Positions 17,528 through 30,943 are shown, counted from the first letter of the stretch. The stretch is DNA of 64,000 nucleotides from Actinocrinis sp035653575 (GCF_035653575.1 NZ_DASRBQ010000034.1:1-64000), one strand, 5' to 3'. Notes: generated by a model from the letters alone, not told the origin. Program-made: numbers and translations.

Positions 17528-20500
17528 ATGGAACCGAGCAGCAGCACCGAGAACGGCTCGGCGAGCGCCGTCACCCCGCTGTCCCGCGCCCTGGACACGA
17601 TCAAGCGGCTGCGCGCCCAGCTCGACGCGGGTCAGGGCGGCAAGCCGCCGATCGCGATCGTCGGCGCCGGCCTGCGGCTGCCCGGCGGCGTCCACGACCT
17701 CGACGGCTACTGGGAGGCGCTGGAGTCCGGCCGGGACCTGATCCGGCAGCGGCCGCAGCAGCGTCTCGCACCCTTCGCCCAACAGTGGGCGAAGCTGCCG
17801 AACCTGGGCAGCTTCCTGGACGAGGTGCTCGGCTTCGACGCCGACTTCTTCGGCATCAGCCCGCGCGAGGCCCGCGCCGTCGACCCGCAGCACCGGCTGA
17901 TGCTGGAGGTGGCGTGGGAGGCGCTGGAGGACGCGGCGCTGCCACCGGACAACCTGCGCGATGCGCGGGTCGGCGTGTACGTCGGCATCACCGGCCGGCA
18001 GGACTATCAGGATTGGAAGAGCAGCGGGCCCGACGCGTACTGGGCGACCGGCAACGGCCACAGCTTCGCGGCCGGCCGGATCGCGTACGTGCTCGGATTC
18101 ACCGGTCCGGCGGTGGCGATCGACACCGCGTGCTCCTCCTCCCTGACCGCGATCCACCAGGCGGTCAGGGCACTGCGACATGGCGAGATCGATGTCGCGC
18201 TGGCCGGCGGCGTGAACCTCGTGCTCTCACCGGGCTCGACCGAGCTGATCGCGCAGACTCGCTCGCTCGCCCCGGACGGCCGGTGCAAGACCTTCGACGC
18301 GCGCGCGAACGGTTACGTGCGCGGTGAGGGTGCCGGCGTCATCGCGCTCAAGCGGCTCGATCAGGCAATCCGCGACGGCGACCGCATCCACGCGGTGATT
18401 AAGGGCTCTGCGACAAACCAGGACGGCCGCTCCTCGGGCTTCACCGCGCCTAACGTCCTGGCCCAGATCGCAGTACTCGAAGCGGCGCTCGCGGACGCCG
18501 AACTCACACCGGCCGACATCGGCCTGATCGAGGCGCACGGTACCGGCACGGCGCTCGGCGACCCGATCGAGATGGACGCGATCGTCGCCGCGCTCGGCCG
18601 CAAGAACGGCGGCGCGCCGCTGCACGTCGGCTCGGTGAAGGCGAACATCGGCCACCTGGAGGCCGCGTCCGGGATCGCTGGCGTGCTCAAGTCGATCCTC
18701 GTGCTGCGTAAGGGGATCATCCCGCCGCTGGTGCATTTCCGGACGCTGAACCCGCGCATCGATCTCGACGGCACCGGCGTCACGGTCTCGGGCAGCGCGC
18801 AGCCCTGGGACCGCAGCGCCGCGGGAAGCCACGTCGGCGTCAGCTCGTTCGGCATCGTGGGCACGAACGCGCACGTGATCCTAGGTCCGGCCGACGCGGT
18901 TGCGACGGATGCGACGGGTGCGCGACCAGACACCGGCGCGGCGACCGGTGATGTCGCAGGCTTCGAACTTTCCGCGAAGAGCGAAGGCGCGCTGCGTGAA
19001 CTCGCCGGGCGCCTGGCCGAATGCCTCACGGACTTGCCAAGCGAGCAGTACTCAGCATTCGCATACACGACTACGCACGGCCGGACCCGGCACCCGGTGG
19101 TGGCACGCATCGCCGCGCCGACCCCGGCAAAGGCGCTCAACGCGCTGCGGGCGCTCGCGGCCGGCAAGAGCTCGAAGGCGGTCACGGTCCGCGAGGGTGC
19201 GACCGTGTCGCAGCTGCCTGAATTGCCGGGACTGTCGCAGCTGCCGCGCCAGGTGATAACACTGCCGAACTACCCGTGGGAGCGCGACATCCTCGGGCCG
19301 GAAGGTGTGCCGCTGCTGATCAGCGGCGGTGCGCAGGGCCCGGCCACCGAGGACTCGGCGGCAGCGGACGTCGAGGTCGAGGCCCCCGGCGAGGATGCGC
19401 CGTTCGCCGAGCAATCCGCAGTCCCGATGTACGAGCTGGAGTGGCAAGAGTTGTCCGGCTCAGCGGGACGAACGCAAGGCGCGGACCGGGAGGTCGTCCT
19501 GGCCGGCGACGACGCCGAGCTGATCGAACTATTGGCTGCCAGCGCTGAGGCAAACGGGCTAACACATGCGATTATCGGCCCGGCGGTGCCGGACTGGTCC
19601 GCGATTTGGGAAGTGCGCGGCGCGCAGTTGGATGCGGGTGCAGGTGCGGGGGCGGGACAAAGCCGACCGATCAGCTTGATTCTTGCGCAGAAGGCGACGC
19701 CGCTGCCCGAGACATCAGACGCCGTTGACGTGTCCGATCCCACCGCCGCAGGGGCCGAATTGTGCGCGGCGATCACCCACGCAGTGCGGGCATTTGCCGA
19801 TTCGGGCCTGCCCGGCCAGGTCTACGCGCTCACCCGCGCCACGCGGCAAGTCACCGGCCAGGACCCGATCATTGCCGGAAACCACGGCCTGCTGCACGGA
19901 TTGCTGCCTGTCCTCGGGCTCGAATACTCCTCTGTCTGGGGCGGAGTCATCGATCTACCGGCCGAGCCGAACGCCGCCGACGCGGCAATAGCGCTCTCTC
20001 TCACCGGCTCGGGGACGGCCCCGGACGCAGCGGCCGACGACCTGCTCGCAGTCCGCGAGGGTCGCGCCTACGGTGCACGGATCCGTCCCGTTGCGGCCGA
20101 CTGGCGGCCTGAGCTGCCGGTTCACCCGGACGCGACGTACCTGCTGACCGGCGGGCTCGGCGGTATCGGGCGCGAGATGGCGCTGGACCTCATCCGGCGC
20201 GGCGCTCGTCACCTGCTCCTGGTCGGTCGCACACCCGAGGCCGATCTGCACGCCGCCGCTGCCGCCGCGCTCGGCAATATGCGGGCACTCGGTGCGCGGG
20301 TCGTCTACCGCAGCGCGGACGTCGAGAGCCACGCGAGCCTCGCCGCCGCTATCGCAGCAGCCTGTGACGGTGACGGTGGATTGCCGCCGGTACGTGGCAT
20401 CATCCACACGGCGGGCGCCCTGCCGCACAAGCCGCTGGCCGAGGCTACGGCCGCCGACTTCGCCGAGGGGCTGCGCGGGAAGTTCGCCGGCGCCTGGTGG

Positions 20501-23500
20501 CTTCACCTGCTGAGCCGCGATCGCGCTTGGGACCTGGACTTCTTTGTCCAGACCTCGTCGGCGTCCGCGCTGTGGGGACACGAGGGCCGCGGCGCGTACA
20601 CCGCGGCAAACGGTGGACTCGACGCGATCGCCGCCTACCGCGTCTCCGCGGGATTGCCCGCGACGGCCATCGCCTACGGCGCGTGGGCGCTCGACGGCAT
20701 GGCTGACGAGGCCGGGCGGCAAAACCTCGGCCGGGTCGGCATCATCGAGATGGACCCGGCGACCGGCTGCTCGACGCTGGCTGCTCACTCCGCGAGCCCG
20801 GGTGGCTTCCTGATCGCCTGCCCCGTGGACTGGTCCCGGTTCACGACCGTGATGGGCACGCTGCGTCGCAGGGCCCTGTTCGATGAGGTTAAGGGTGCTG
20901 GCGGCGAGCTAGAGGCGGTGGCCGCTGTCGGCACGACCGGCGCAGCTGCTGGCGCGAACGGATCGACCGGCGCGGCAGGGGCCGGCGCGTCGACGCCGCT
21001 GCGCGACGAATTGCTGGCGCTCCCCGAGAACGCGCGCGGCGAAGCGGCCGCTGTGCACATCGGCCGCATGCTAGCCAAGACGCTGGGCTACCCCGAAGGC
21101 CGCGCGGTGCCGCCGGACACAGGGTTCTTCGACCTCGGCCTCGACTCGATCATGGCCGTCGACCTCGCTCGTGACTTGTCCGTGGCCTTCGCCGTGAAGC
21201 TACGTGTCGCAGAGGTCTTCAACAATCCGCGCCTCACCGCCCTATCAGAGCACGTCGCCAGGAAGGTCGCGGCGGGACCGGCGAACGTGACAGCGAAGCC
21301 GGTGCCCTCAGCTGCGGGGGCATCCGGTGCCACGCGCAGCGCGACGCAGCCGACAGCCGCTGTGACGCAGACTTTGTCCGCCACAGCGGGACAACGGGCC
21401 GCGTCGCAGTCGTCATCTGGTGCGGTCGCGTCTCCTGCCGAGCCGATCGCCATCGTCGGCATGGCCGGCCGCTTCCCCGGCGCCGATTCCGTCGACGAAC
21501 TGTGGGACCTGCTGCGCGAAGGCCGCGACGCGGTCGGTCCGGTGCCGGCCAATCGGTGGGACGGTGCCGCACTGCACGACAACGACCCGCTGCGCGTCGG
21601 CACGATCAGCACCGACCAGGGCGGCTTCCTACGCGATATCGACCGCTTCGACGCCTCCTTCTTCGGCATTCCGGCCCGCGAGGCCGAGAGCCTCGACCCG
21701 CAACAGCGCCTCCTGCTCGAATCCGCCTGGCACGCCCTCGAAGACGCCGCGATCGACCCGAAGAGCCTCAAGGGCAGCAAGACCGGCGTGTACGTCGGCG
21801 TCACCAACTCCGACTACTCCCGGCTGCTTGAGCGCGGCGGGCTGAACCAGCTCGACGCCTACTTCGGCAGCGGCACCTCACTCAATGTCGCCGCCGGCCG
21901 CATCTCTTACCTGCTCGGGCTTTCCGGTCCGGCGATGGCTGTGGACACCGCGTGCTCGTCCTCCTTGGTCGCCCTGCATCTGGCCATCAGGTCTCTGCGA
22001 TCTGGGGAGATCGATCGCGCACTGGCCGGCGGTGTGAACGTGATCGTGTCGCCGGAGTGCTCGGTCGCCATCAGCCGTGCGCACATGCTCTCGCCGGACG
22101 GCCGCTGCAAGACCTTCTCCGCCGACGCGAATGGATTCGTCCGCGCGGAAGGCTGTGGCGTGCTCGTCCTCAAGCGACTCAGCGACGCGCAACGCGACGG
22201 CGACCGCGTACTGGCCGTGCTGCACGGAAGCGCGGTCAACCAGGACGGCGCGTCCTCCGGGCTCACCGTACCCAACGGAGCCGCCCAGGAGCAGGTCATC
22301 GCCGCCGCGCTGGCCGACGCGCGGATCGACGCCGCCGCGGTGTCGTATTTGGAAGCGCACGGCACCGGCACCTCCCTCGGCGACCCGATCGAGCTCAACG
22401 CCGCCTGGGCCGTCTTCGGCAAGGACCGCAAGCCGGGCGAACCGCTGCACGTCGGCTCGATCAAGAGCAACATCGGGCACTGCGAATCCGCCTCGGGCAT
22501 GGCAGGGGTCTTCAAGACGGTTCTCGCGCTGCGGCACCGTCAGCTCCCGGCGAGCCTGCACGCGGAGACGTTGAACCCTTTCTTCCCCTGGGACGAGGTC
22601 AACATCCGCGTCGTGGACTCGCTCACCTCCTGGCGCACCGGAGACCGGCCCCGCTACGCGGCGGTTTCCAGCTTCGGCTTCAGCGGCACGAACGCGCAGG
22701 TAATCCTCGGCGAGGCGGCTGAGGCCGCGCCGGTCGTGGCAGCCGCGGCAGCCGAACCGAAGCCCGTCGCCGAGGGGGAGCAGACGGTTCCGTACCTGGT
22801 GCCGATCTCCGCGCCCGACCCCGCCGGGCTGCGCCGTCTCACCGAGCTCTGGCAGGCCAGGCTGGCGAGCGTGCCAGAGGACGAACTCGGCCGCCTGGCG
22901 ACCGCCGCCGCGTCCGGTCGGGCGCACTTCCCCTTGCGCAGGCTGCTGCTCGGCGCCGACCGCGCCGAACTGCTCGCCGGGCTTCGCGAGCACACTCTCG
23001 ACTCCGATTCTGGGTCCGCGGCCGGATCCGCGAGCGAGCCGGCGCGGACCAAGCCGCCGAAGGTGGCCTTCCTCTTCTCCGGCGCGGGCAGCCAGTACTT
23101 CGGCATGGGCCGCGAGCTGTACGAGACCGAGCCGGTCTTCCGCCAGACCATCGACGCCTGCGACGTCATCGCCGCGCCGCAACTCGGCATCTCGCTGCTG
23201 GACCTGATGTTCTACGGCGCCGACGAGGAGCTGATCGACCAGATCCGGTTCACCCAGCCGACCACCGTCGCGCTCGAACTCGCCCTGGCCGCGCTCTGGA
23301 AGTCCTGGGGCGTGACAGGGTCCGTCGTCACCGGCCACAGCGTCGGCGAGATCGCCGCGGCGATCTACGCCGGAGTCATGGACCTGGAGACCGGCCTCAC
23401 CCTCGTGGTCAACCGGGCCAGGCTGATGCAGGGCACCGGCAGCGGCGCGATGCTCTCCCTCGCCGCGCCGCTGGAGCGGGTCGAGGGCTGGCTGCGCGGC

Positions 23501-26500
23501 ACCGACTGCGACGTGGCCGCGATCAACGGACCGCAGTCCATCGTCGTCGCCGGGCTGCCGGGCCAGATCGAGACGGTCGCCGAACGAGCGCGCGCCGAGG
23601 AGGTCAAGGCGCGGGTGCTGACCATTTCAGCAGCCGCACACTCCCGGCTCATCGACGCGATGCTGCCCGAGCTGCGGTCCATCACCGCGCCGATGAGCTT
23701 CAGCCGGCCGCACACCCCGGTCATCTCCAACCTGACCGGCACGGTCGGCGGCCCGAGCGACTTCGACGCCGAATACTGGCTCCGGCACGTGCGCCAGCCG
23801 GTGCGCTTCCACGAGGGCGCGCAGCAGCTCGCCGGACTCGGCGTCGACGCCGTGCTCGAACTCGGCCCCGACCAGACCCTGATCAACATGATCACCGCGG
23901 CCGAGCTCGTGCCGCACGGCGGCGCCGTGCCCTCCCTCAACCGCGGCGCGCCCGATCGCGCGATCATGCTGACGGCGGCGGGAATGCTCTATCGGCAAGG
24001 CCAGGATCTCGACTGGTCGGCCGTGCACGCGGCCACCGGCAACCGCCGCACCGACGCCCCGCTGTATCCGTTCGCTGACACCCGCTACTGGACCAGGGTC
24101 AAGCCGGTCCAGGCCGCGGCTGTCGAGCCGATCGCTCCAGCGAAGGATCAGCGCAAGCACTGGGGCGCGCAGCTGCGCTCCCCGGCGATCAAGGGCAGGG
24201 CCTTCGCCTTCGAGCGCACCGCGGCCTTCCCCAAGCACCTCGGCGACCACCGGATCGAAGAGACCGTACTCGTGCCGGCCTCCTCGCACCTGGCGACGAT
24301 CCTTTCCGCCGTCGGCGGGAACGGCAAGCCGGTCGCGATCAGCGATCTGGTGTGCCGGCTCCCGCTGGTCATCAAGGACGGCGAGCAGTACGACGTGCAG
24401 TTGCTGCTGAACGAGGGCCAAGGCGCCGGCACCGCGCTCGGCATCCACAGCCTGGTGGACCCGGACCGGGGCACCTGGGAAACGCACCTGAACGCCAAGC
24501 TGCTCGGCGCCGCCTCCGCGACGGCTCGTCAGGCCCCTGACCGCGAGGCGTTCATCGCGAGCGCGGAGCGGCACATCTCGGGCGAGACCTTCTACGGCTT
24601 CTTCCGCGAACTCGGCTACACCCTCGGCCCGTCCTTCCGGTGGATCGCCGAGATCTGGCTGCGCGGCGACGAGGCGCTGCTGCGGTACGAGCAACCGCCG
24701 GTCCCCGAACCACTGGAGAACTACGAGATCTACCCCGGCCTGATCGACTCCTACTTCCAGAGCATCGCAGGGTTCATGGTCGACGATCAGGTCACGAAGG
24801 CGGCGTCGCTCGCGATCCCGTTCGCCATCGACAAGATCGCTTTCCCGGGGCGGCCCGCGCCGGGCGGGGAGCTGTGGAGCCACGTACGGATCGTGCAGTC
24901 CAAGCCGCTGCCGAACGGCCGCAAGAACGTCGAGACCGCGGACCTGCACCTGTTCAACGCGGCCGGGGAGAGCCTGATCGTCGCCGACGGCTTCCGGGTT
25001 CGCCCGGTCGGTCGCACGGTCCTGCGACAGAGTCTGCGCAAGGGCACGCCGAACGCCTACGAACTCGCTTGGGTCGCCTGCCCGGAGCAGTCCGCGCCGA
25101 CGAACGCGTCTCGGCGCATCGCAGTGCTCGGCGACGGCTACGAGCCGGGCAAGGCTCTTGCGGCTCGGCTTCGCGCGGACGGGCACACGCTCGTCGGTGA
25201 TCTGGCGGCGAGCAACGGATCGGCAGCCGAACTCATCCTCGACGCCCGGTTCGCGGACCTCGATGGCGCGCTGGACGCGATCGCGGCCCAGGAGGCGGCA
25301 CTCGACCTGTGGGCCGCGCTCAAGGACGCGCCACAGGACGTGCCCTATGTCGTCCTCGGCGACGGTCGCACGCGGGCAGCCGCGGTCCGCGAGGCGCTCT
25401 GGGGCATGCTCGCGGCGCTCGAAGCCGAACAGCCACGTCGCCGAGTCGTCCGCGTCGAGCTGGGGGAGAACTGGTCGACGGACGAACTTACCGCGATCCT
25501 CGCTCGCACGGCCGACGGAACGATCACCGAGACCCGGCTGCGTCTGGACGCCGAAGGCTTGCGCATCCCGCGCCTCATCCCGGCGCCCGCGGCCGCCGAG
25601 CCTCCGGCCTGGAACGGCAGCATCCTGATCACCGGCGGACTCGGCGCCCTCGGCCTGAGCGTCGCGCGAACCGTCGTCGAGCAGGGCGCGCGGCAGCTCA
25701 CGCTCCTCGGCCGCTCCGCGCCGGACGAGACGGCGCGCGGCGTGATCGCCGAGCTCGAGGGCGCGGGTGCGACGGTACGAACGGTGAGCGGCGACGTCAC
25801 CGACGCCGCGGCGGTCGCCCGAGCGGTCGCGACGGCGACCGAGAACGCACCGCTGTCAGGGGTCTTCCACCTCGCCGGAGTGACCGCGGACCACGCCTTC
25901 GACCAGTTGACCGCCAAGGATTTTGCCGCCGTCTTCGCTGCCAAGGCGCGTGGCGCGGAAGTGCTCGCCGCGGCGGTCGACGGAATCGAGCTGACCGCGT
26001 TCGTGCTCTTCTCCTCCGCGGCCGGGCTGCTCGGCTCCGCAGGACAGGCGAACTACGGCGCAGCCAACGGCTTCCTCGACGGCCTCGCGCACACCCTGCG
26101 CGAGGCCGGCGTGCCGGCCACGAGCGTGGACTGGGGACCGTGGATCGCCACCGCGAAGGGCGGCATGGCTGCGAACGCGGCGACCGGACGCGCCGCCGAG
26201 AAGCTGGGAATCAAAGTTCTGACGGACTCCGCCGCCGCGCCGGTGCTCGCACTGGCCGCGACGACCTCGGCCGCGCGGCTGCTCGCGATCGACGCCGACT
26301 TCAAGCAGTACGCCGAACAGATCGGCGACCACCCGCGCGCCGCGCTGCTCGCGCACCTGACGAAGGACCGTTCGCGCCCTGAGACCGCGACCGAGCCCGC
26401 GCAGGCCGCTGGCAACGCGGCGGACGGCAACGCAGCAGACGGCAACACAGCAGACAGTGTGGCTGTGGAGACCGACGCGTCCGGCAAGGCGCGCGGCTGG

Positions 26501-26995
26501 CTGCGCGACCGGCTGCGCACCCTGGACGCCGACGAACGCTACGACCTCGCCCGCGACACCATCCGCGGCTTCGCCGGCGACCTGCTCGGCGACCCGGCCA
26601 AGGTGGACGACGACTGCGGGTTCGAGGAGATGGACATGGACTCGATCATGATGATCGACCTCGGCGACCTGCTCAGCCACGCCATGGACGACGACCTGTC
26701 CGCCGTGGTGGCGATCAACTACCCGACCATCCAGGAACTCGCCCGGCATCTGACCACCCTCGTGCGCGACGAGGCCGGCGCGACGCAGGGCCAGGAGTGG
26801 GTGCGGGGCCAAGAGCAGGTGCAGCCCACGCGATCGGCACCGGCAACCGGGCCGGATCCGGCACCCGCCGCGACGCCGAGCACCGAGCCGGCGCCAACCA
26901 CCGAGCGGCCGGCCGGCGACCCGCCGGCCCAGCGCGAACTGACCGAGGAAGAACTCCTCGACGCGATCCGGCGCGACCTCGCCATGGAACTGTGA
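17528..26995 (+). CDS. type I PKS2, bimodular: KS-KR-ACP / KS-AT-DH-KR-ACP (first module lacks AT)
   Basis: 3155 residues. An N-terminal docking coil (SRALDTIKRLRAQLDAG) precedes KS1 (about 40-460, Cys201). KS1 passes straight through a linker to the post-AT segment ITLPNYPWERD with no acyltransferase. KR1 starts near 869 (SSAS..Y..N present, no LDD), ACP1 GLDSIM near 1205. Module 2: KS2 from about 1304 (Cys1476). AT about 1844-2150, with GHSVGE but SAAAHS where HAFH or YASH is expected. DH near 2234 (GDHRIEETVLVP; YPGLIDSYFQ). KR2 from about 2697, ACP2 DMDSIM near 3036, then a C-terminal docking tail (LTEEELLDAIRRDLAMEL) matching the coil on PKS3. ATG at 17528 chosen for the GAGGA site upstream; a GTG three codons earlier is possible. 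Confidence 0.92.
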   Translation: MEPSSSTENGSASAVTPLSRALDTIKRLRAQLDAGQGGKPPIAIVGAGLRLPGGVHDLDGYWEALESGRDLIRQRPQQRLAPFAQQWAKLPNLGSFLDEVLGFDADFFGISPREARAVDPQHRLMLEVAWEALEDAALPPDNLRDARVGVYVGITGRQDYQDWKSSGPDAYWATGNGHSFAAGRIAYVLGFTGPAVAIDTACSSSLTAIHQAVRALRHGEIDVALAGGVNLVLSPGSTELIAQTRSLAPDGRCKTFDARANGYVRGEGAGVIALKRLDQAIRDGDRIHAVIKGSATNQDGRSSGFTAPNVLAQIAVLEAALADAELTPADIGLIEAHGTGTALGDPIEMDAIVAALGRKNGGAPLHVGSVKANIGHLEAASGIAGVLKSILVLRKGIIPPLVHFRTLNPRIDLDGTGVTVSGSAQPWDRSAAGSHVGVSSFGIVGTNAHVILGPADAVATDATGARPDTGAATGDVAGFELSAKSEGALRELAGRLAECLTDLPSEQYSAFAYTTTHGRTRHPVVARIAAPTPAKALNALRALAAGKSSKAVTVREGATVSQLPELPGLSQLPRQVITLPNYPWERDILGPEGVPLLISGGAQGPATEDSAAADVEVEAPGEDAPFAEQSAVPMYELEWQELSGSAGRTQGADREVVLAGDDAELIELLAASAEANGLTHAIIGPAVPDWSAIWEVRGAQLDAGAGAGAGQSRPISLILAQKATPLPETSDAVDVSDPTAAGAELCAAITHAVRAFADSGLPGQVYALTRATRQVTGQDPIIAGNHGLLHGLLPVLGLEYSSVWGGVIDLPAEPNAADAAIALSLTGSGTAPDAAADDLLAVREGRAYGARIRPVAADWRPELPVHPDATYLLTGGLGGIGREMALDLIRRGARHLLLVGRTPEADLHAAAAAALGNMRALGARVVYRSADVESHASLAAAIAAACDGDGGLPPVRGIIHTAGALPHKPLAEATAADFAEGLRGKFAGAWWLHLLSRDRAWDLDFFVQTSSASALWGHEGRGAYTAANGGLDAIAAYRVSAGLPATAIAYGAWALDGMADEAGRQNLGRVGIIEMDPATGCSTLAAHSASPGGFLIACPVDWSRFTTVMGTLRRRALFDEVKGAGGELEAVAAVGTTGAAAGANGSTGAAGAGASTPLRDELLALPENARGEAAAVHIGRMLAKTLGYPEGRAVPPDTGFFDLGLDSIMAVDLARDLSVAFAVKLRVAEVFNNPRLTALSEHVARKVAAGPANVTAKPVPSAAGASGATRSATQPTAAVTQTLSATAGQRAASQSSSGAVASPAEPIAIVGMAGRFPGADSVDELWDLLREGRDAVGPVPANRWDGAALHDNDPLRVGTISTDQGGFLRDIDRFDASFFGIPAREAESLDPQQRLLLESAWHALEDAAIDPKSLKGSKTGVYVGVTNSDYSRLLERGGLNQLDAYFGSGTSLNVAAGRISYLLGLSGPAMAVDTACSSSLVALHLAIRSLRSGEIDRALAGGVNVIVSPECSVAISRAHMLSPDGRCKTFSADANGFVRAEGCGVLVLKRLSDAQRDGDRVLAVLHGSAVNQDGASSGLTVPNGAAQEQVIAAALADARIDAAAVSYLEAHGTGTSLGDPIELNAAWAVFGKDRKPGEPLHVGSIKSNIGHCESASGMAGVFKTVLALRHRQLPASLHAETLNPFFPWDEVNIRVVDSLTSWRTGDRPRYAAVSSFGFSGTNAQVILGEAAEAAPVVAAAAAEPKPVAEGEQTVPYLVPISAPDPAGLRRLTELWQARLASVPEDELGRLATAAASGRAHFPLRRLLLGADRAELLAGLREHTLDSDSGSAAGSASEPARTKPPKVAFLFSGAGSQYFGMGRELYETEPVFRQTIDACDVIAAPQLGISLLDLMFYGADEELIDQIRFTQPTTVALELALAALWKSWGVTGSVVTGHSVGEIAAAIYAGVMDLETGLTLVVNRARLMQGTGSGAMLSLAAPLERVEGWLRGTDCDVAAINGPQSIVVAGLPGQIETVAERARAEEVKARVLTISAAAHSRLIDAMLPELRSITAPMSFSRPHTPVISNLTGTVGGPSDFDAEYWLRHVRQPVRFHEGAQQLAGLGVDAVLELGPDQTLINMITAAELVPHGGAVPSLNRGAPDRAIMLTAAGMLYRQGQDLDWSAVHAATGNRRTDAPLYPFADTRYWTRVKPVQAAAVEPIAPAKDQRKHWGAQLRSPAIKGRAFAFERTAAFPKHLGDHRIEETVLVPASSHLATILSAVGGNGKPVAISDLVCRLPLVIKDGEQYDVQLLLNEGQGAGTALGIHSLVDPDRGTWETHLNAKLLGAASATARQAPDREAFIASAERHISGETFYGFFRELGYTLGPSFRWIAEIWLRGDEALLRYEQPPVPEPLENYEIYPGLIDSYFQSIAGFMVDDQVTKAASLAIPFAIDKIAFPGRPAPGGELWSHVRIVQSKPLPNGRKNVETADLHLFNAAGESLIVADGFRVRPVGRTVLRQSLRKGTPNAYELAWVACPEQSAPTNASRRIAVLGDGYEPGKALAARLRADGHTLVGDLAASNGSAAELILDARFADLDGALDAIAAQEAALDLWAALKDAPQDVPYVVLGDGRTRAAAVREALWGMLAALEAEQPRRRVVRVELGENWSTDELTAILARTADGTITETRLRLDAEGLRIPRLIPAPAAAEPPAWNGSILITGGLGALGLSVARTVVEQGARQLTLLGRSAPDETARGVIAELEGAGATVRTVSGDVTDAAAVARAVATATENAPLSGVFHLAGVTADHAFDQLTAKDFAAVFAAKARGAEVLAAAVDGIELTAFVLFSSAAGLLGSAGQANYGAANGFLDGLAHTLREAGVPATSVDWGPWIATAKGGMAANAATGRAAEKLGIKVLTDSAAAPVLALAATTSAARLLAIDADFKQYAEQIGDHPRAALLAHLTKDRSRPETATEPAQAAGNAADGNAADGNTADSVAVETDASGKARGWLRDRLRTLDADERYDLARDTIRGFAGDLLGDPAKVDDDCGFEEMDMDSIMMIDLGDLLSHAMDDDLSAVVAINYPTIQELARHLTTLVRDEAGATQGQEWVRGQEQVQPTRSAPATGPDPAPAATPSTEPAPTTERPAGDPPAQRELTEEELLDAIRRDLAMEL

Positions 26996-27003
26996 GGACC
27001 GAA

Positions 27004-29489
<2,486 letters not shown>

Positions 29490-29493
<4 letters not shown>

Positions 29494-30278
29494 CCACTAC
29501 CTCAGCCTCCGGCTACATCCGCCCGCGCCCGTTGGACGATCCGGCGCTGCGCGTCATCGGCTTCCACCACGCCGGCGGCTCGGCCGCGGTCTACTACCCG
29601 CTGGCCCGCGAACTACCTGCGGACTGGGACCTGGTCCTGCTCGACCTGCCCGGCCGCGGCAAGCGGCACGCCGAGCCGCTGCGGCAGAGTCTGCCTGAGA
29701 TCGTGGAGCTGATCGTCAGTGAAGTGCAGCCGTGGACCGATGTGCCGTACGCCATCTTCGGGCACAGCCTAGGCGCGGTACTCGCCATCGAGGTCGCCAG
29801 GGCGCTGGAGCACGGCGCGAGCAGCCCGCCGGCCTGGGTCGGCGTGTCGGGCCGGGCCGCCCCGAGCTTCCAGGCCCATCTGCGCGGCCGGCTGTACGAG
29901 CTCGACGATGACGCCCTGCTCAGTGAGCTGATCGGCATGGGCGGCACGCCCGAGCGGATCCAGGACGCACCGGCCTTCGTCGAGCACTTCCTGCGCGTCG
30001 CCCGAGCGGATCTGCGCGCGGTCGACTCGTACGCACCGCACCCGGACCGCCCGCCGATCAGCAGCCCGGTGACCGTGTTCGGCGGCGAGGCAGATCCGCG
30101 CGCGCCAAAGCACATGCTGAGCGCGTGGTCCCGGGAAACCACCGGACAGGTACGGCAGCGAATGTTCCCCGGGGGCCATTTCTATTTCCTCGGCGAGGCT
30201 TTCACCGCATTCGCCCGGCAACTCGTCGAAGAGGCCGCATTCGCTGCGAGACGTGGAGCCGCGGATCTGCCACAGTGA
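29490..30278 (+). CDS. type II thioesterase 1
   Basis: 262-residue alpha/beta hydrolase of the PKS/NRPS editing family. The oxyanion segment FHHAGGSA is near residue 25, nucleophile Ser93 is in FGHSLGA, and the catalytic His is in PGGHFYF near 230. Length and motifs fit a discrete TEII. Coupled to PKS3 by an ATGA overlap. PKS3 carries no TE domain, so this protein could edit stalled chains, while release is probably by the KASIII/glyceryl-ACP route. Confidence 0.9.
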
Positions 30279-30283
30279 CGGGC

Positions 30284-30943
30284 ATGAGGCGAACTTCGGG
30301 TAGTGCGCAGCGTTTCCGCGCCACGGCCGTATCTGCGGCCACGACTGTCATCGTGTTGTTACTAGCGGTGAGCGGATGTAAATCAGGGGCCCTATCGAAG
30401 CTCGGCGGAGGCGAATCGAGCGGGGCGTCGCCTACCGCTGCCGGGTCCGGCAACGGTTCGATCGAGCCGCGTACCGGCGGCCTGCTCGCCGTGCATGACC
30501 CGAAGCAGGTCACGGACTCCATCAAGATAACGACCTGTCACTTCCTGGCCGGCCCGCGCCCCGATCCGCAGTGCACCCCCGGCTCGTTCGACCCCGCGGT
30601 GACCCAGGCGAACATCCAGACCACGATCTGCCGCAGCGGCTACACCGCGACGGTGCGCCCTTCGACCGGTGAGACGGACAAGGCGAAGCACACGCTCTAC
30701 CTCGCCTACGGCGTGCCTGCCGGGACGACCTCCGAACTCGACCACCTGGTCTCGCTGGAGCTCGGCGGGTCCAACGACGAGGCGAACCTCTGGCCGGAGA
30801 TAGGGAAGGTCCCGAACCCGAAGGACACGGTCGAAAACGACCTGCACGACGCGGTCTGCTCGGGAAAGGTGACCCTGGCCGCGGCGCAGCAGGCGATCGC
30901 CTCGGACTGGACCACGGCCGAACAGCGACTCGGCTTGAAGTGA
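30284..30943 (+). CDS. lipoprotein with HNH-nuclease-like core
   Basis: 219 residues. An N-terminal signal (RFRATAVSAATTVIVLLLAV) ends in a lipobox-like VSGC, then a Ser/Gly/Ala-rich linker. The C-terminal domain has ELDHLVSLELGGSNDEANLWPE and a following ENDLH, the arrangement of small HNH-type nucleases (DH...N...H), plus three or four Cys residues. Codon 26 is TTA. The ATG at 30284 overlaps nothing; a GTG at 30275 overlapping the thioesterase stop would add three residues. Trails the PKS operon on the same strand, but a biosynthetic role is doubtful; more likely a cell-envelope or extracellular protein. Confidence 0.7.
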   Translation: MRRTSGSAQRFRATAVSAATTVIVLLLAVSGCKSGALSKLGGGESSGASPTAAGSGNGSIEPRTGGLLAVHDPKQVTDSIKITTCHFLAGPRPDPQCTPGSFDPAVTQANIQTTICRSGYTATVRPSTGETDKAKHTLYLAYGVPAGTTSELDHLVSLELGGSNDEANLWPEIGKVPNPKDTVENDLHDAVCSGKVTLAAAQQAIASDWTTAEQRLGLK

